DNA of 64,000 bases, from the NCBI RefSeq assembly GCF_015694465.1, contig NZ_JADQDO010000003.1:186001-250000 (forward strand), in the 5' to 3' direction. Position numbers and translations under genes: made by a program. This DNA is from Microvirga alba. Its GTDB lineage: Bacteria > Pseudomonadota > Alphaproteobacteria > Rhizobiales > Beijerinckiaceae. The notes beneath the pieces were generated by a model. The model saw only the letters and a program-made list of their open reading frames with translations. It had not been told where the DNA came from and did no database searches. Shown piece after piece: positions 43,976 through 53,626 of the stretch (positions are counted from its first letter, which is position 1; every line of letters starts with the position of its first letter).

Positions 43976-46369
43976 ATGGTCGCGCCGATGAATCAGCCTG
44001 AGTCCAGACCCGAGCCGCAGGACGACCTGACGCACGAGCCCGCATCCGGCTCCTTGAGCGCTCGCGCCCGTGCGGCGGTGGCCCCGCAATCACCCTATCT
44101 GTCCGGCCTGAACCCGGAACAGCGCGCCGCCGTGGAGGCCACGGAAGGCCCCGTTCTGGTGCTCGCAGGCGCCGGCACCGGCAAGACCCGCGTGCTGACC
44201 ACCCGCATCGCCCACCTGATCGCGACCGGCAAGGCTAGGCCCTTCGACATCCTTGCCGTCACCTTCACCAACAAGGCGGCGCGGGAGATGCGCGAGCGCG
44301 TCGCCTCCCTCATCGGCCCGGTGGCCGAGGGCATGCAATGGCTCGGCACGTTCCACTCCATCGGCACCAAGATCCTGCGCCGCCACGCGGAGCTTGTGGG
44401 CCTGCGCTCCGATTTCACAATTCTCGGCACCGACGACCAGTTGCGCCTGATGAAACAGGTCCTCGAAGCGGAGGGCATCGATGAAAAGCGCTGGCCGGCG
44501 CGACAGCTCGCCTCCCTCATCGACGGCTGGAAGAACCGGGGCTTGGGCCCCGCCCAGATACCGGGTGGAGAAGCGGGAGCCTTCGCGAACGGCAAGGGTG
44601 GCAAGCTTTACACAGCCTATCAGGACCGGCTGAAGGTTTTGAACGCAGCCGATTTCGGCGACCTGCTGCTGGAATGCCTGCGCCTGTGGCGCGAGCATCC
44701 GGACATCCTGCAGCAATACCAGGACCGTTTCCGCTACATGCTGGTGGACGAGTATCAGGACACCAACGTCGCGCAATATCTCTGGCTGCGCCTGCTCGCC
44801 CAGGCGCGGAAAAATCTCTGCTGCGTCGGCGATGACGATCAGTCGATTTATGGCTGGCGCGGGGCCGAGGTCGACAACATCCTGCGCTTCGAACACGATT
44901 TTCCCGGTGCGACCGTGGTCCGGCTGGAGCGCAACTACCGCTCGACCGGCCACATCCTTGCCGCTGCCTCCTTCCTGATCGCCAAGAACCAGGGACGCCT
45001 GGGCAAGACGTTGCGCACAGAGGACGAGCCGGGCGAAAAGGTGACGATCACCGGCGCGTGGGACTCGGAGGACGAGGCCCGCCTGATCGGCGAGGAGATC
45101 GAGGCGCTGCATTCCAAGCGCCATCCTCTTTCCGAGATCGCAATTCTGGTCAGGATTTCCGCGCAGATGCGCGAGATCGAAGATCGGCTCGCGAACGTCG
45201 GTGTGCCCTATCGCGTCATCGGCGGCCTGCGTTTCTATGAGCGCGCCGAAATCCGCGACGCACTCGCCTATCTTCGAGTCGTGAACCAACCGGCCGACGA
45301 TCTGGCTTTCGAGCGCATCGTCAACGTGCCGAAACGCGGCCTCGGTGACGCGACGATCCAGGTTTTGCACAACCACGCTCGCGCCGCCCGCGTGCCCCTG
45401 ACGGAAGCCGCCCGCTTCATCGTCGAGACCGACGAGTTGAAGCCGAAGCCGCGCGGCGCGCTTCGCGATCTTCTCATCTCCTTTGGCCGCTGGGCGAAAC
45501 TGTCGGAGACGATGACCCAGTCGGAAGTGGCGCAGATCGTGCTCGAGGAATCCGGCTACACCGACATGTGGCAGAAGGACAAATCGGCGGATGCGGCGGG
45601 ACGATTGGAAAATCTCAAGGAGCTCGTGCGCTCCATGGAGGAATTCCCCGATCTGCAAAGCTTCCTCGAACATGTCTCGCTGGTCATGGAGGCGAACGAA
45701 ACCGACACGACGGAGCGTGTCAGCCTGATGACCCTTCACGCGGCCAAGGGGCTCGAATTCAACACGGTCTTCCTGCCCGGCTGGGAAGAGGGCCTATTTC
45801 CCAACCAGCGGGCGCTTGACGAGAGCGGCCGCGCAGGCCTGGAGGAAGAGCGCCGCCTCGCCCATGTGGGCCTGACCCGCGCGCGCCGTATGGCCAAAAT
45901 CTACTTCGCGTCGAACCGGCGCATCCACGGTCTCTGGAACTCCACCGTTCCGAGCCGCTTCGTCGACGATCTACCCGAGGCGAGCGTGGAGATCGTCGAG
46001 GCCCCCGCGAATTTCTCGCAAGGCGGCTTCGGCGGAGGCTCCCGCTTCGACCGCATGGCGCCCTTCAGCGGCTCGTCCTATCAGACGCCGGGCTGGCAAC
46101 GGGCACAGGCCCATCGCGCCAACACTGCAAGCGGCAGCGGTTATTCGGCGCGCGGCTCAGGCGACCGCCGCAGCCCTATGCTGATCGAAGGCGAGTTGGT
46201 GGCGAAATCCACCGGCGCAGCCTCGGCTTTCTCCGTCGGCGCTCGCGTCCTGCATTCCAAATTCGGCCCCGGCACCGTGGAAGCCATCGACGGCAACAAG
46301 CTTACCGTCGAGTTCGACAAGGCCGGGCGCAAGATGGTGCTGGATAGTTTCGTGGAGCAATTGGGGTAA
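43976..46369 (+). CDS. uvrD: ATP-dependent DNA helicase UvrD/PcrA
   Basis: SF1 helicase of 797 residues for nucleotide excision and mismatch repair and removal of stalled complexes. The Walker A motif is VLAGAGTGKTRVLTTRI, followed by DEYQDTNVAQYLWL, the QxxR region DDQSIYGWRGAEVDN, FERIVNVPKRGLGDATI, LMTLHAAKGLEFNTVFLPG and RRLAHVGLTRARRM. After residue 700 it has a glycine/serine-rich linker and a Tudor-like C-terminal domain VGARVLHSKFGPGTVEAIDG seen in PcrA/UvrD. Start ATG 43976; a second ATG at 43988 is possible. Confidence 0.95.
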   Translation: MVAPMNQPESRPEPQDDLTHEPASGSLSARARAAVAPQSPYLSGLNPEQRAAVEATEGPVLVLAGAGTGKTRVLTTRIAHLIATGKARPFDILAVTFTNKAAREMRERVASLIGPVAEGMQWLGTFHSIGTKILRRHAELVGLRSDFTILGTDDQLRLMKQVLEAEGIDEKRWPARQLASLIDGWKNRGLGPAQIPGGEAGAFANGKGGKLYTAYQDRLKVLNAADFGDLLLECLRLWREHPDILQQYQDRFRYMLVDEYQDTNVAQYLWLRLLAQARKNLCCVGDDDQSIYGWRGAEVDNILRFEHDFPGATVVRLERNYRSTGHILAAASFLIAKNQGRLGKTLRTEDEPGEKVTITGAWDSEDEARLIGEEIEALHSKRHPLSEIAILVRISAQMREIEDRLANVGVPYRVIGGLRFYERAEIRDALAYLRVVNQPADDLAFERIVNVPKRGLGDATIQVLHNHARAARVPLTEAARFIVETDELKPKPRGALRDLLISFGRWAKLSETMTQSEVAQIVLEESGYTDMWQKDKSADAAGRLENLKELVRSMEEFPDLQSFLEHVSLVMEANETDTTERVSLMTLHAAKGLEFNTVFLPGWEEGLFPNQRALDESGRAGLEEERRLAHVGLTRARRMAKIYFASNRRIHGLWNSTVPSRFVDDLPEASVEIVEAPANFSQGGFGGGSRFDRMAPFSGSSYQTPGWQRAQAHRANTASGSGYSARGSGDRRSPMLIEGELVAKSTGAASAFSVGARVLHSKFGPGTVEAIDGNKLTVEFDKAGRKMVLDSFVEQLG

Positions 46370-46419
46370 GGTCCAACCAAGCCCTTTGAACTGGCGGCGC
46401 AGCTCGCCACCCCCACGCG

Positions 46420-46552
46420 GTCATTCCGAAGCGAACGCCAGCGAGAACCACAAGGGCTGGCAGCTCCCGAAAAAGACGCATCGGGTTGGGACACTTTGCT
46501 TTTTTCTGCCGGCTGGCATGGGCTCCGGCCTCCGCTGCGCGGCCTGAATGAC
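46420..46552. repeat. Dispersed palindromic repeat, decayed copy 3
   Basis: The arms GTCATTCCGAAGCGAACGCC and the final GGCCTGAATGAC correspond to the ends of the copies at 11363 and 59642, with many substitutions. The rest of the 295-base gap between the helicase and cyclopropane synthase genes holds nothing else I can support. Confidence 0.65.
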
Positions 46553-46664
46553 ACGCTGGCGTTCGTCCGACCAAGGGACAATGCTCGTCTAAGGTCGCCT
46601 ACTAGCCACGTGCCTGCAACTGTGAAACCATCCTGCCTCATAGGAAACGTATCCCGAGGTTGTG

Positions 46665-47930
46665 ATGTTCCCCCTATCCCACATGCTGAAAGCCTTCGTC
46701 CGCACGGGCACGCTGAAAGTCATCGATGCGGAGGGCAGGATGCATGTCTTTTCGGGCACGCCGAGCCCAACCGTCACAATGCGGCTTTCCGATCGCTCTC
46801 TCTATCACAAACTCTTCCTCAATCCGGAACTGCATGCGGGCGAGGCCTATATGGATGGCCGCATGAGCTTCGAGGACGGTTCGACGATCGGGGATTTCCT
46901 GACCCTCTTCTCGATGAACCGCTCGACGCTCGCCAATTATCCGCTCCAGAGCGTGCTCAAGGCCATCTCGCGAAATCTGAAGCGGTTCCAGCAGGCGAAC
47001 CCTGTCGGCAAGGCGCAGAAGAACGTCGCGCATCACTACGATCTCGGGAATGAGTTCTACAAACTCTTCCTCGACGAGGGCATGCAGTATTCCTGCGCCT
47101 ATTTCACAAGCGATGACGATACGCTCGAAGAAGCGCAGCAGAACAAGCTTCGTCTCATTGCTTCGAAACTTCAGCTGAAACCAGGATTGAAGATCCTCGA
47201 CATCGGCAGCGGCTGGGGCGATCTCGCGCTCTATCTCGCTGCAACGGAGGATGTGGATGTGACCGGCGTCACGCTCTCGAAGGAGCAGCACGCGCTCTCC
47301 AACGAGAAGGCGCGGCGTGCCGGGCTTTCCCACCGGGTCCGCTTCGAGCTGATCGACTATCGAAATGTCGAACAACGCTTCGACCGCATCATCTCGGTCG
47401 GCATGTTCGAACATGTGGGCGTTCATCACTACGGAGAGTTCTTCGCCAAGATCAACGCGCTCCTCGACGATGACGGGCTGATGGTGCTGCATTCCATCGG
47501 CAAGATGAGCCCGCCCGGCACGGCTAGCCCATGGCTTAGAAAGTACATCTTTCCGGGTGCCTATTCCCCGGCCCTTTCGGAAGTCTTTCCGGTGGTGGAA
47601 CAGGCAAGTCTTTGGGTGACGGACCTGGAAATCCTGCGCCTTCACTACGCGAAGACGCTCAACCACTGGCATCGCCGCTTCGAGGCCAACCGCGCGAAGA
47701 TCGCCGCCATGTATGACGAACGCTTCTGCCGCATGTTCGAATTTTATCTCATCAGTGCGGAGACGATGTTCCGGACCGGCAGCCAGCTCGTGTTTCACAT
47801 GCAGCTCGCCCGCAAGCGCGACGCCGCGCCGATCGTGCGCGACTACGTGACCGACCTGCAGCGCGAATACAAGTCCAAGGAAACTCAACGACTTAAAGCG
47901 CTGAACCACACGGAGCTGACGCCCGCCTAA
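46665..47930 (+). CDS. cfa: Cyclopropane-fatty-acyl-phospholipid synthase
   Basis: S-adenosylmethionine-dependent enzyme that adds a methylene bridge to unsaturated membrane acyl chains, 421 residues. It has VAHHYDLGNEFYKLFLDEGM, YSCAYF, SAM-binding LDIGSGWGDLALYLAA, IISVGMFEHVGVHHYGEF and PGAYSPALSEV. This is a peripheral membrane enzyme. ATG 46665 follows GAGGTTGTG; the GTG at 46662 is adjacent and possible. The enzyme often protects membranes during stationary phase and stress. Confidence 0.94.
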   Translation: MFPLSHMLKAFVRTGTLKVIDAEGRMHVFSGTPSPTVTMRLSDRSLYHKLFLNPELHAGEAYMDGRMSFEDGSTIGDFLTLFSMNRSTLANYPLQSVLKAISRNLKRFQQANPVGKAQKNVAHHYDLGNEFYKLFLDEGMQYSCAYFTSDDDTLEEAQQNKLRLIASKLQLKPGLKILDIGSGWGDLALYLAATEDVDVTGVTLSKEQHALSNEKARRAGLSHRVRFELIDYRNVEQRFDRIISVGMFEHVGVHHYGEFFAKINALLDDDGLMVLHSIGKMSPPGTASPWLRKYIFPGAYSPALSEVFPVVEQASLWVTDLEILRLHYAKTLNHWHRRFEANRAKIAAMYDERFCRMFEFYLISAETMFRTGSQLVFHMQLARKRDAAPIVRDYVTDLQREYKSKETQRLKALNHTELTPA

Positions 47931-48131
47931 GCATTATTCCAACCGAGCCGAAGGCCTTTCTGCTGAGAGCTCCCGCTCGGCATGAAAAACCGGTAACACA
48001 AATCTTTAGTTGACCTTAGGGAATGTCGAGTTAAGACCCGCAAGATTAGGAAAATCTCGGAAGACGCGCCGAAAGCTTCAGCAAAGGACCGCGTGCCAAG
48101 ATTTTCCGGGAGCAGACCCTGGGGAACGGCC

Positions 48132-49826
48132 ATGGCGATCATGCGGAACCTGTCTTTGCGACGGCAGATCACCATTCTGGTAGGTCTTCTTTGCATCGCG
48201 CTGGTTTCCGCCGCAGCCATCGGCGCGGCCTACATCGCGCAGCAGCGGACCCGGGAAATCGTCATGCAGGATGCGGCCGAGACCGCGTTGACCATGGCGT
48301 CCATCCTCGATCGAGGCATGCAGGAACGCTTCAGGGAGATCCGGAACATCGCCGAGATGCGGCTTCTGCAGCAGGTTTGGACAAGCGACCCCGCCAAGAC
48401 CCGACAGCTTCTCGAGCAGCTCCAAGAATCGTTCACCGACTATGCTTGGATTGGCTTTGCCACCGCCGACGGGACCGTGCGGGCAGCAACGCGCGGCATG
48501 CTTGAGGGCCAATCGGTCCAAGGGCGGCCGTGGTTTCAGAGCGGCATCAAGGCTCCCATGGTGGGTGACCTCCACGAGGCCGCGCTCCTGGCGAATCTGC
48601 TCCCTCCGGCCCCCAACGATGAGCCGACCCGCTTCCTCGACATCGCGATGCCGGTGCGCGACGAGAGCGGCAAACTCATCGGCGTTCTTGGAGCCCATCT
48701 GAACTGGTCTTGGGCGAGAGAGCGACGGCGCGCGCTTTTCGCAGACCCCGCGGCGAAGCGAGGCAAATCGGTTTGGATTCTCTCCGGAAACGGGACCGTT
48801 CTTCTGGGCCGCGAGCCCGGTCGAAAGCTATTCTCCGAACATCAGGTCGAAGCGATTCGCCAAGAGCGAAACGGCGCCTTCGAGGACACGACCGGCGAAG
48901 AGCCTATTCTGACCGGCTTTGCGGTTGCACCGGGCTACCGCGAGTATCCCGGCCTTAATTGGATCGTCATCTCCCGCCAACCGGACAAGACCGCATTCGG
49001 GGTCGCGCGCGGACTCGTGTGGACCATCCTGCTTCTTGGGGGAGCTGTTGCCTGCGTCGGTCTCATCTGCGCGCTCGGCATCGCGCGAGGGGTCGCCAGG
49101 CCCTTGCAGGCCATCATCGATGCAGCCGATCAGATCGGCCGCGACCCGGAGATCACGGACCTGCCCCGGGCGGGCGGTTCGGCGGAAATCGTGCGCCTCT
49201 CCGCCGCGCTTCGCTCGCTTCTGAGGCGCGCGGGCATGGCCGAGCAGCGCGTTGCCGAGGCCTCCTCGAAGCATGAGAAAGACATCACCGCCCTCAGGCA
49301 CCTCGCCGAAACCGACCCCTTGTCGGGCCTGCTCAATCGTCGCGGCTTCGACCTCCTCGGCACCCAGGCCTTCGAGGCGTTCAAGCGCCGGGGGACCAGC
49401 TTCGCGGTGTTGATTATCGACCTGGATTTCTTCAAGACCGTCAACGATACCTACGGCCATGGCGCGGGTGACGACGTCATCCGGACTGTAGGCCAGGCCA
49501 TGAAGAGGGCATTGCGGCCAACCGACAGGGTGGCCCGGTTCGGCGGCGAGGAGTTTATCGTTCTCGTCGGCGATATCGCCCGGGACGACATCATGGCGGT
49601 CGCGCAAAAACTCCGCCGCGCCATCGAGACAACCTCGACGCTGCACGGCGGGAACTGGCTCTCCGTCACCGCAAGCGTGGGCGGCGGTATCGTACGCGAC
49701 AGCGACCGCGACCTCCAGGATATCATCGAGCGCGCGGACACGGCGCTCTATCAAGCCAAGGCCGGAGGCCGAAACCGGGCCGTCATCGATGGGTTGCAAT
49801 TGCAATTGGCCACATCCGCCGCCTGA
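48132..49826 (+). CDS. Membrane diguanylate cyclase with periplasmic sensor and HAMP domain
   Basis: This protein of 564 residues has an N-terminal membrane helix (ITILVGLLCIALVSAAAIGA), a periplasmic domain of about 240 residues of dCache type, a second membrane segment (LLLGGAVACVGLICALGIA), a HAMP domain (RPLQAIIDAADQIGRDPEIT) and a GGDEF domain with RFGGEEFIVLVG (GGEEF about 471-475). The inhibitory RxxD (RPTD) is found at the right distance before GGEEF, so the enzyme is probably feedback-controlled. Start GTG 48093 is in frame, but ATG 48132 with GGGGAACGG upstream is preferred. Confidence 0.9.
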   Translation: MAIMRNLSLRRQITILVGLLCIALVSAAAIGAAYIAQQRTREIVMQDAAETALTMASILDRGMQERFREIRNIAEMRLLQQVWTSDPAKTRQLLEQLQESFTDYAWIGFATADGTVRAATRGMLEGQSVQGRPWFQSGIKAPMVGDLHEAALLANLLPPAPNDEPTRFLDIAMPVRDESGKLIGVLGAHLNWSWARERRRALFADPAAKRGKSVWILSGNGTVLLGREPGRKLFSEHQVEAIRQERNGAFEDTTGEEPILTGFAVAPGYREYPGLNWIVISRQPDKTAFGVARGLVWTILLLGGAVACVGLICALGIARGVARPLQAIIDAADQIGRDPEITDLPRAGGSAEIVRLSAALRSLLRRAGMAEQRVAEASSKHEKDITALRHLAETDPLSGLLNRRGFDLLGTQAFEAFKRRGTSFAVLIIDLDFFKTVNDTYGHGAGDDVIRTVGQAMKRALRPTDRVARFGGEEFIVLVGDIARDDIMAVAQKLRRAIETTSTLHGGNWLSVTASVGGGIVRDSDRDLQDIIERADTALYQAKAGGRNRAVIDGLQLQLATSAA

Positions 49827-49870
49827 CGCAAATGGGTGACCTCCGGCGCGAGCAGTGATAAGCGGATGCC

Positions 49871-50800
49871 ATGCTTGAAGGACTGCACCCCAACCGACCG
49901 ACCCATGTCTTCCGGATCACCACCGACGGCCGCTCCGCGCGCGCCATGACGGAGTTGATCGGCGAGATTTTCGATCCCGCCGAGACGGCCGTGGCCGCCT
50001 TCGAAACCGAGGATGACGGGCCGTGGATGCTCGAGGCCTATTTCGCCCGCCAGCCGGACGAGGCCGCCATCCGCGACCTGCTCCGTCCCATCGTCGGGAC
50101 CGAGGCGGACAAGGGCGTGTTTCTGCCGCTTGAGCAACAGGATTGGGTCAAGTCCTCGCTCGAGGGGCTGAAACCCGTGCGGGCCGGGCGCGTGCTCGTT
50201 CACGGGTCGCACGACCGCGACCAGCGCCGCCCGAACGACATCGCCATCGAGATCGAGGCCGCGCTGGCCTTCGGCACGGGTCATCACGGCACCACCAAGA
50301 GCTGCCTTCTCGCCTTCGTCGATGAGCTGAAGCTGCGCACTCCGCGCCACGTCCTCGATGTCGGCACCGGCACGGGGATCCTGGCCTTTGCAGCCGCGAA
50401 GATCCTCAAACGGACGGTGGTTGCGGGCGATATCGACCCGGTGGCGGTACGAGTCGCGCGCGAGAATGCGCGGCTCAACGGCATCGGATCGTGGATGAAG
50501 CTCTATGTCGGCCCCGGCGTCCGCCATGCAGACGCCAATCGCCCCGGCCATTTCGACCTGATCTTCGCCAACATCCTGGCAAAGCCGTTGCGGGTTCTCG
50601 CGCCGTCTTTGGCGCATGTCGCGGCCAATGATGGAACGCTGATCCTGTCGGGACTGCTCGGCCGCGATGTTCCCGGGGTGCTCTCTGCCTATGACGCGCA
50701 AGGCTGGCATCTTCAGCGGCGCTACGACCTGGAGGGCTGGGCGGCTCTGGTGATGAAGCGGGGCGGCGCGCATCCGCGGCCCCGCCGGAAATTGTCTTAG
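49871..50800 (+). CDS. prmA: Ribosomal protein L11 methyltransferase
   Basis: SAM-dependent enzyme trimethylating L11. The 309-residue protein has the N-terminal L11-recognition region, then AFGTGHHGTTKSCLLAFVDE, the SAM loop VLDVGTGTGILAFAAAKIL, DIDPVAVRVARENARLNG, and the NPPF-like active motif seen as DLIFANILAKPLRVLAPSLA. PrmA works on free or assembling L11. It is monocistronic; a repeat element immediately follows. Confidence 0.93.
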   Translation: MLEGLHPNRPTHVFRITTDGRSARAMTELIGEIFDPAETAVAAFETEDDGPWMLEAYFARQPDEAAIRDLLRPIVGTEADKGVFLPLEQQDWVKSSLEGLKPVRAGRVLVHGSHDRDQRRPNDIAIEIEAALAFGTGHHGTTKSCLLAFVDELKLRTPRHVLDVGTGTGILAFAAAKILKRTVVAGDIDPVAVRVARENARLNGIGSWMKLYVGPGVRHADANRPGHFDLIFANILAKPLRVLAPSLAHVAANDGTLILSGLLGRDVPGVLSAYDAQGWHLQRRYDLEGWAALVMKRGGAHPRPRRKLS

Positions 50801-50880
50801 AGCTTGATCATGTCTCTTTGGACCCTGATCGAGTGATCCGGGCGCACAACCGGTTTCCACTTGTTCTGAGCATGCTCTAG
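50798..50880. repeat. Short repeat with terminal inverted ends
   Basis: The stretch begins TTAGAGCTTGATCATG and ends GAGCATGCTCTAG, imperfect inverted copies of each other, and contains ACAACCGGTTTCCAC. This composition matches the repeat type TTAGAGCATG...AACCGGT...CATGCTCTA seen very commonly between genes of Rhizobiales. It touches the stop of prmA and of the tiny gene on the other strand. Confidence 0.65.
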
Positions 50881-50978
50881 TCGATCCCGACTTGTGGATA
50901 GCGCCGGGACAGCATCTGCCGAAGCTCAAAGGTTTCGACGCAGATCTCGCGCAATGCTTTCATGACAGCAACGATCAT
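50877..50978 (-). CDS. Putative tiny protein (33 residues)
   Basis: The frame at ATG 50978 encodes MIVAVMKALREICVETFELR and a basic end RRYPQVGID. GGGAGAACAGCCACC gives a fair ribosome site. It follows the 74-codon gene by 18 bases and is probably in the same transcript. The helical pattern with alternating hydrophobic and acidic/basic residues suggests a real small protein; I do not recognise it. It overlaps the end of the repeat at its stop codon. Confidence 0.5.
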   Translation of the reverse strand: MIVAVMKALREICVETFELRQMLSRRYPQVGID

Positions 50979-50996
50979 GGTGGCTGTTCTCCCGTG

Positions 50997-51221
50997 TTAG
51001 ATCTTGAAAGGCAGGACATCGTCCTGTCTGAGGAAGCGGGATGAATGGTCCTGCCGGCGGCAGAGATCCTCGATGAGCGCTTCATGGCGGCGCAGCTCGA
51101 TCTCGACTCTTCTGATGCGGCTTTCGACGAGGGCGTTGACGATGCGCTTGAACAGGCTCGAAGCGTCGAAAGAGGTCTGCATGCCGCGCGCAAGGGCGGG
51201 GGTAAAAACGGCTGTGGTCAT
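50997..51221 (-). CDS. Small protein, unknown function
   Basis: This is a 74-residue, basic protein. It begins MTTAVFTPALARGMQTSFDA and has the helix SLFKRIVNALVESRIRRVEI, then ELRRHEALIEDLCRRQDHSS, ending in DDVLPFKI. ATG 51221 follows GGAGATGGACCC at good distance. The helix resembles DUF1127-type proteins but lacks the LxDIGL motif, so the likeness is loose. Possibly cotranscribed with the 33-residue gene downstream. Confidence 0.6.
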   Translation of the reverse strand: MTTAVFTPALARGMQTSFDASSLFKRIVNALVESRIRRVEIELRRHEALIEDLCRRQDHSSRFLRQDDVLPFKI

Positions 51222-51509
51222 GGGTCCATCTCCAACAGGTTGGTATGAAGACCCTTCAGCGTTCCTCGTTTATTGTTCCTAGGAAGGTAAGCCATTCTAA
51301 CCTTTTCCGGCAGAGCTTGGCAGGCATGAGACCCATGTCCCTTTTGCAATTCTCTTTCAGTAAAGCTCAAGCACGAGGCGCTCGGCGCATAAGGATGAGG
51401 CAGAAAGCCTCCAGCGCAGCAGCCGCGGGCACACCATGACAGTTGCAGCCGTGAGCTCACGCGCCTAGCGTGTCGCCCTTCCCATCACTGACCCCTGGTT
51501 ATTTTCAGA

Positions 51510-53330
51510 ATGGCCCTCTTCCAGCACTTCGACGACACCACCTCCCCGTCTCAAGGCCCGGCGCGCATTGCGAAATTGCGAACCGAACTCATACGCCGCG
51601 GCTTCGAGGGCTTCGTGGTGCCACGCGCCGACGAGCACCAGGGCGAGTATGTTCCGAAGAGCGCCGAGCGGCTTGCCTGGCTAACGGGCTTCACCGGCTC
51701 GGCCGGAACAGTCGTCGTGCTCCAGCACAAGGCAGCCCTCGTCGTCGATGGGCGCTACACGGTGCAGGCGGCCGAACAGGTGGATACCTCCGTCATCACG
51801 CCGGTTCAGTTGGCCGAGATGTCGGCAGAGGATTGGATCGCAGCCAATCTGCCCGTCGGGACGGTGCTGGCCTATGATCCATGGCTGCTCACGAACGACG
51901 GCTTGAAGCGGCTGGAGCAGGCGGTGACCCGCGCAGGCGGCCAGCTCGCTCCCGTCGACCTCAATCTGATCGATGTGATCTGGATTGACCGCCCTGCCCC
52001 GCCGCAGGCTCCGGTCCGGCCCCATCCGATCGAGTATGCGGGCGAAGACGCCCGCTCCAAACTTACGCGCATCCGCAAGAAAATGACTGAGGCGAAGCTC
52101 GATGCCATCGTGGTGTCGGATCCTCACAATCTTGCCTGGGCCTTCAACCTGCGCGGCGGCGATGTGGGCCACACCCCCCTGCCTCTCGGTTACGCGATCA
52201 TTCCCGCTGAGGGTCCGGCAAGCCTCTTCTTCGATCCGGCCAAGATCACGAACGAGGCCGGCGCAGCCGTCGGCGACCTCGCGCATTTCGTCGAGATCAG
52301 TGCGTTCCCGGGCGCGCTCGACAGGCTCGGGCATGAGGGGGGCAAGATTCGCATCGATTCCACGACCGGTGCCGTCGCCCTCGCCCGGCGCATCGAAGCG
52401 GCTGGCGGCAAGGTCGATGTGGGCGCTGATCCGATTGCACTGATGAAGGCGGTCAAGAACCAGGCGGAGATCGCCGGCTCCCACGCGGCTCATTTGCGAG
52501 ACGGCATCGCCGTCGCCCGCTTCCTGGCTTGGCTCGACAAGGAAGCGCCGAAAGGCGCTTTGACCGAAATCGACGCGGTCGAAGCGTTGGAAGCATTCCG
52601 GGTCGAGACCGGTGCACTGAAGAATGTCTCGTTCCCAAGCATTTCTGGCGCAGGTCCCAACGCCGCCCTGCCCCATTACCGCGTTACGCGCTCCAGCAAC
52701 CGGCCTATCGAGAACAACCAGATTTTCCTGATCGATTCCGGCGCGCAATACGAAGACGGCACCACGGACATCACCCGCACCATCATCGTCGGCGAACCCT
52801 CAGCCGAGATGAAGGATCGCTTCACCCGCGTCCTGAAAGGCCACATCGCCATCGACCAGGCGGTATTCCCAAAGGGCACGACCGGCGCACAGATCGATTC
52901 CTTCGCCCGCCAGCCGCTTTGGCAGGCGGGTCTCGATTTCGACCACGGCACGGGCCACGGTATCGGCAGCTATCTGTCGGTGCATGAAGGGCCGCAACGC
53001 ATCGCCAAGACCGGCACCACGCCACTGGAAATCGGCATGATGCTGTCCAACGAACCGGGTTTCTACAAGCGGGGCGACTACGGCATTCGCATCGAGAATC
53101 TCATCCTCGTCGAACCCCGCAAGATCGCGGGCGGCGACCGCGAGATGATGGGCTTCGAAACCCTCACCTTCTCCCCCATCGATCTGCGCCTCGTCGAACC
53201 GTCCATCATGACGGCTGGCGAGATCGCGTGGCTCAATGCCTATCATGCGCAGGTGCGCGAAAAACTCTCGTCAAAGCTCGATGCTGAAACCCGCACCTGG
53301 CTTGAGGAAGCGACCCGCCCGATCGGCTAA
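51510..53330 (+). CDS. Xaa-Pro aminopeptidase (M24B, aminopeptidase P)
   Basis: This metalloprotease of 606 residues removes N-terminal residues before proline. It has two creatinase-like N-terminal domains and the M24 pita-bread domain with metal ligands in FLIDSGAQYEDGTTDITRTI, HGTGHGIGSYLSVHEGPQ, and LSNEPGFYKRGDYGIRIENL. The length and three-domain plan match the eukaryotic-like cytosolic form and not the shorter E. coli PepP. Its stop overlaps the end of azlD by four bases. Confidence 0.93.
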   Translation: MALFQHFDDTTSPSQGPARIAKLRTELIRRGFEGFVVPRADEHQGEYVPKSAERLAWLTGFTGSAGTVVVLQHKAALVVDGRYTVQAAEQVDTSVITPVQLAEMSAEDWIAANLPVGTVLAYDPWLLTNDGLKRLEQAVTRAGGQLAPVDLNLIDVIWIDRPAPPQAPVRPHPIEYAGEDARSKLTRIRKKMTEAKLDAIVVSDPHNLAWAFNLRGGDVGHTPLPLGYAIIPAEGPASLFFDPAKITNEAGAAVGDLAHFVEISAFPGALDRLGHEGGKIRIDSTTGAVALARRIEAAGGKVDVGADPIALMKAVKNQAEIAGSHAAHLRDGIAVARFLAWLDKEAPKGALTEIDAVEALEAFRVETGALKNVSFPSISGAGPNAALPHYRVTRSSNRPIENNQIFLIDSGAQYEDGTTDITRTIIVGEPSAEMKDRFTRVLKGHIAIDQAVFPKGTTGAQIDSFARQPLWQAGLDFDHGTGHGIGSYLSVHEGPQRIAKTGTTPLEIGMMLSNEPGFYKRGDYGIRIENLILVEPRKIAGGDREMMGFETLTFSPIDLRLVEPSIMTAGEIAWLNAYHAQVREKLSSKLDAETRTWLEEATRPIG

Positions 53331-53626
53331 AAGACACCGCGCAGCAGGACGACGGAGACCACGCCGACCGCCACCGTCCCGAGCAGCGGAAGCCGAAACG
53401 CCGCGGCAGCCGTGATGGCGGCCGCGATGGCTTCCGCCCATCCGGTCGTCAGCGCTGTCGGCGCAATGACTGCCACCAGCACGGCGGGCGGAATCGCGTC
53501 GAACGCGGCCTTCGCCCGACCCCTGAGAACCAGACGGTTGGCGACGAAAAGCCCGGCGATGCGGGTGAAATAGGTCACCACCGCCATGGCGATGATGGCG
53601 AGAAGAGTCGTTGTATCGATGGTCAT
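53327..53626 (-). CDS. azlD: AzlD-family branched-chain amino acid exporter subunit
   Basis: Small 99-residue membrane protein with about three to four hydrophobic segments (MAVVTYFTRIAGLFVANRLV, the AVLVAVIAPTALT helix, AAAFRLPLLGTVAVGVVSVV). Pairs with AzlC to export branched-chain amino acids and their analogues. Its start overlaps the azlC stop. Confidence 0.92.
   Translation of the reverse strand: MTIDTTTLLAIIAMAVVTYFTRIAGLFVANRLVLRGRAKAAFDAIPPAVLVAVIAPTALTTGWAEAIAAAITAAAAFRLPLLGTVAVGVVSVVLLRGVF

Noticed and set aside
51218-51460. An 80-codon minus-strand frame upstream of the 74-residue gene
   Set aside because: Cys/Ser/Arg-rich translation, no ribosome site, and it overlaps the likely leader of the downstream gene.
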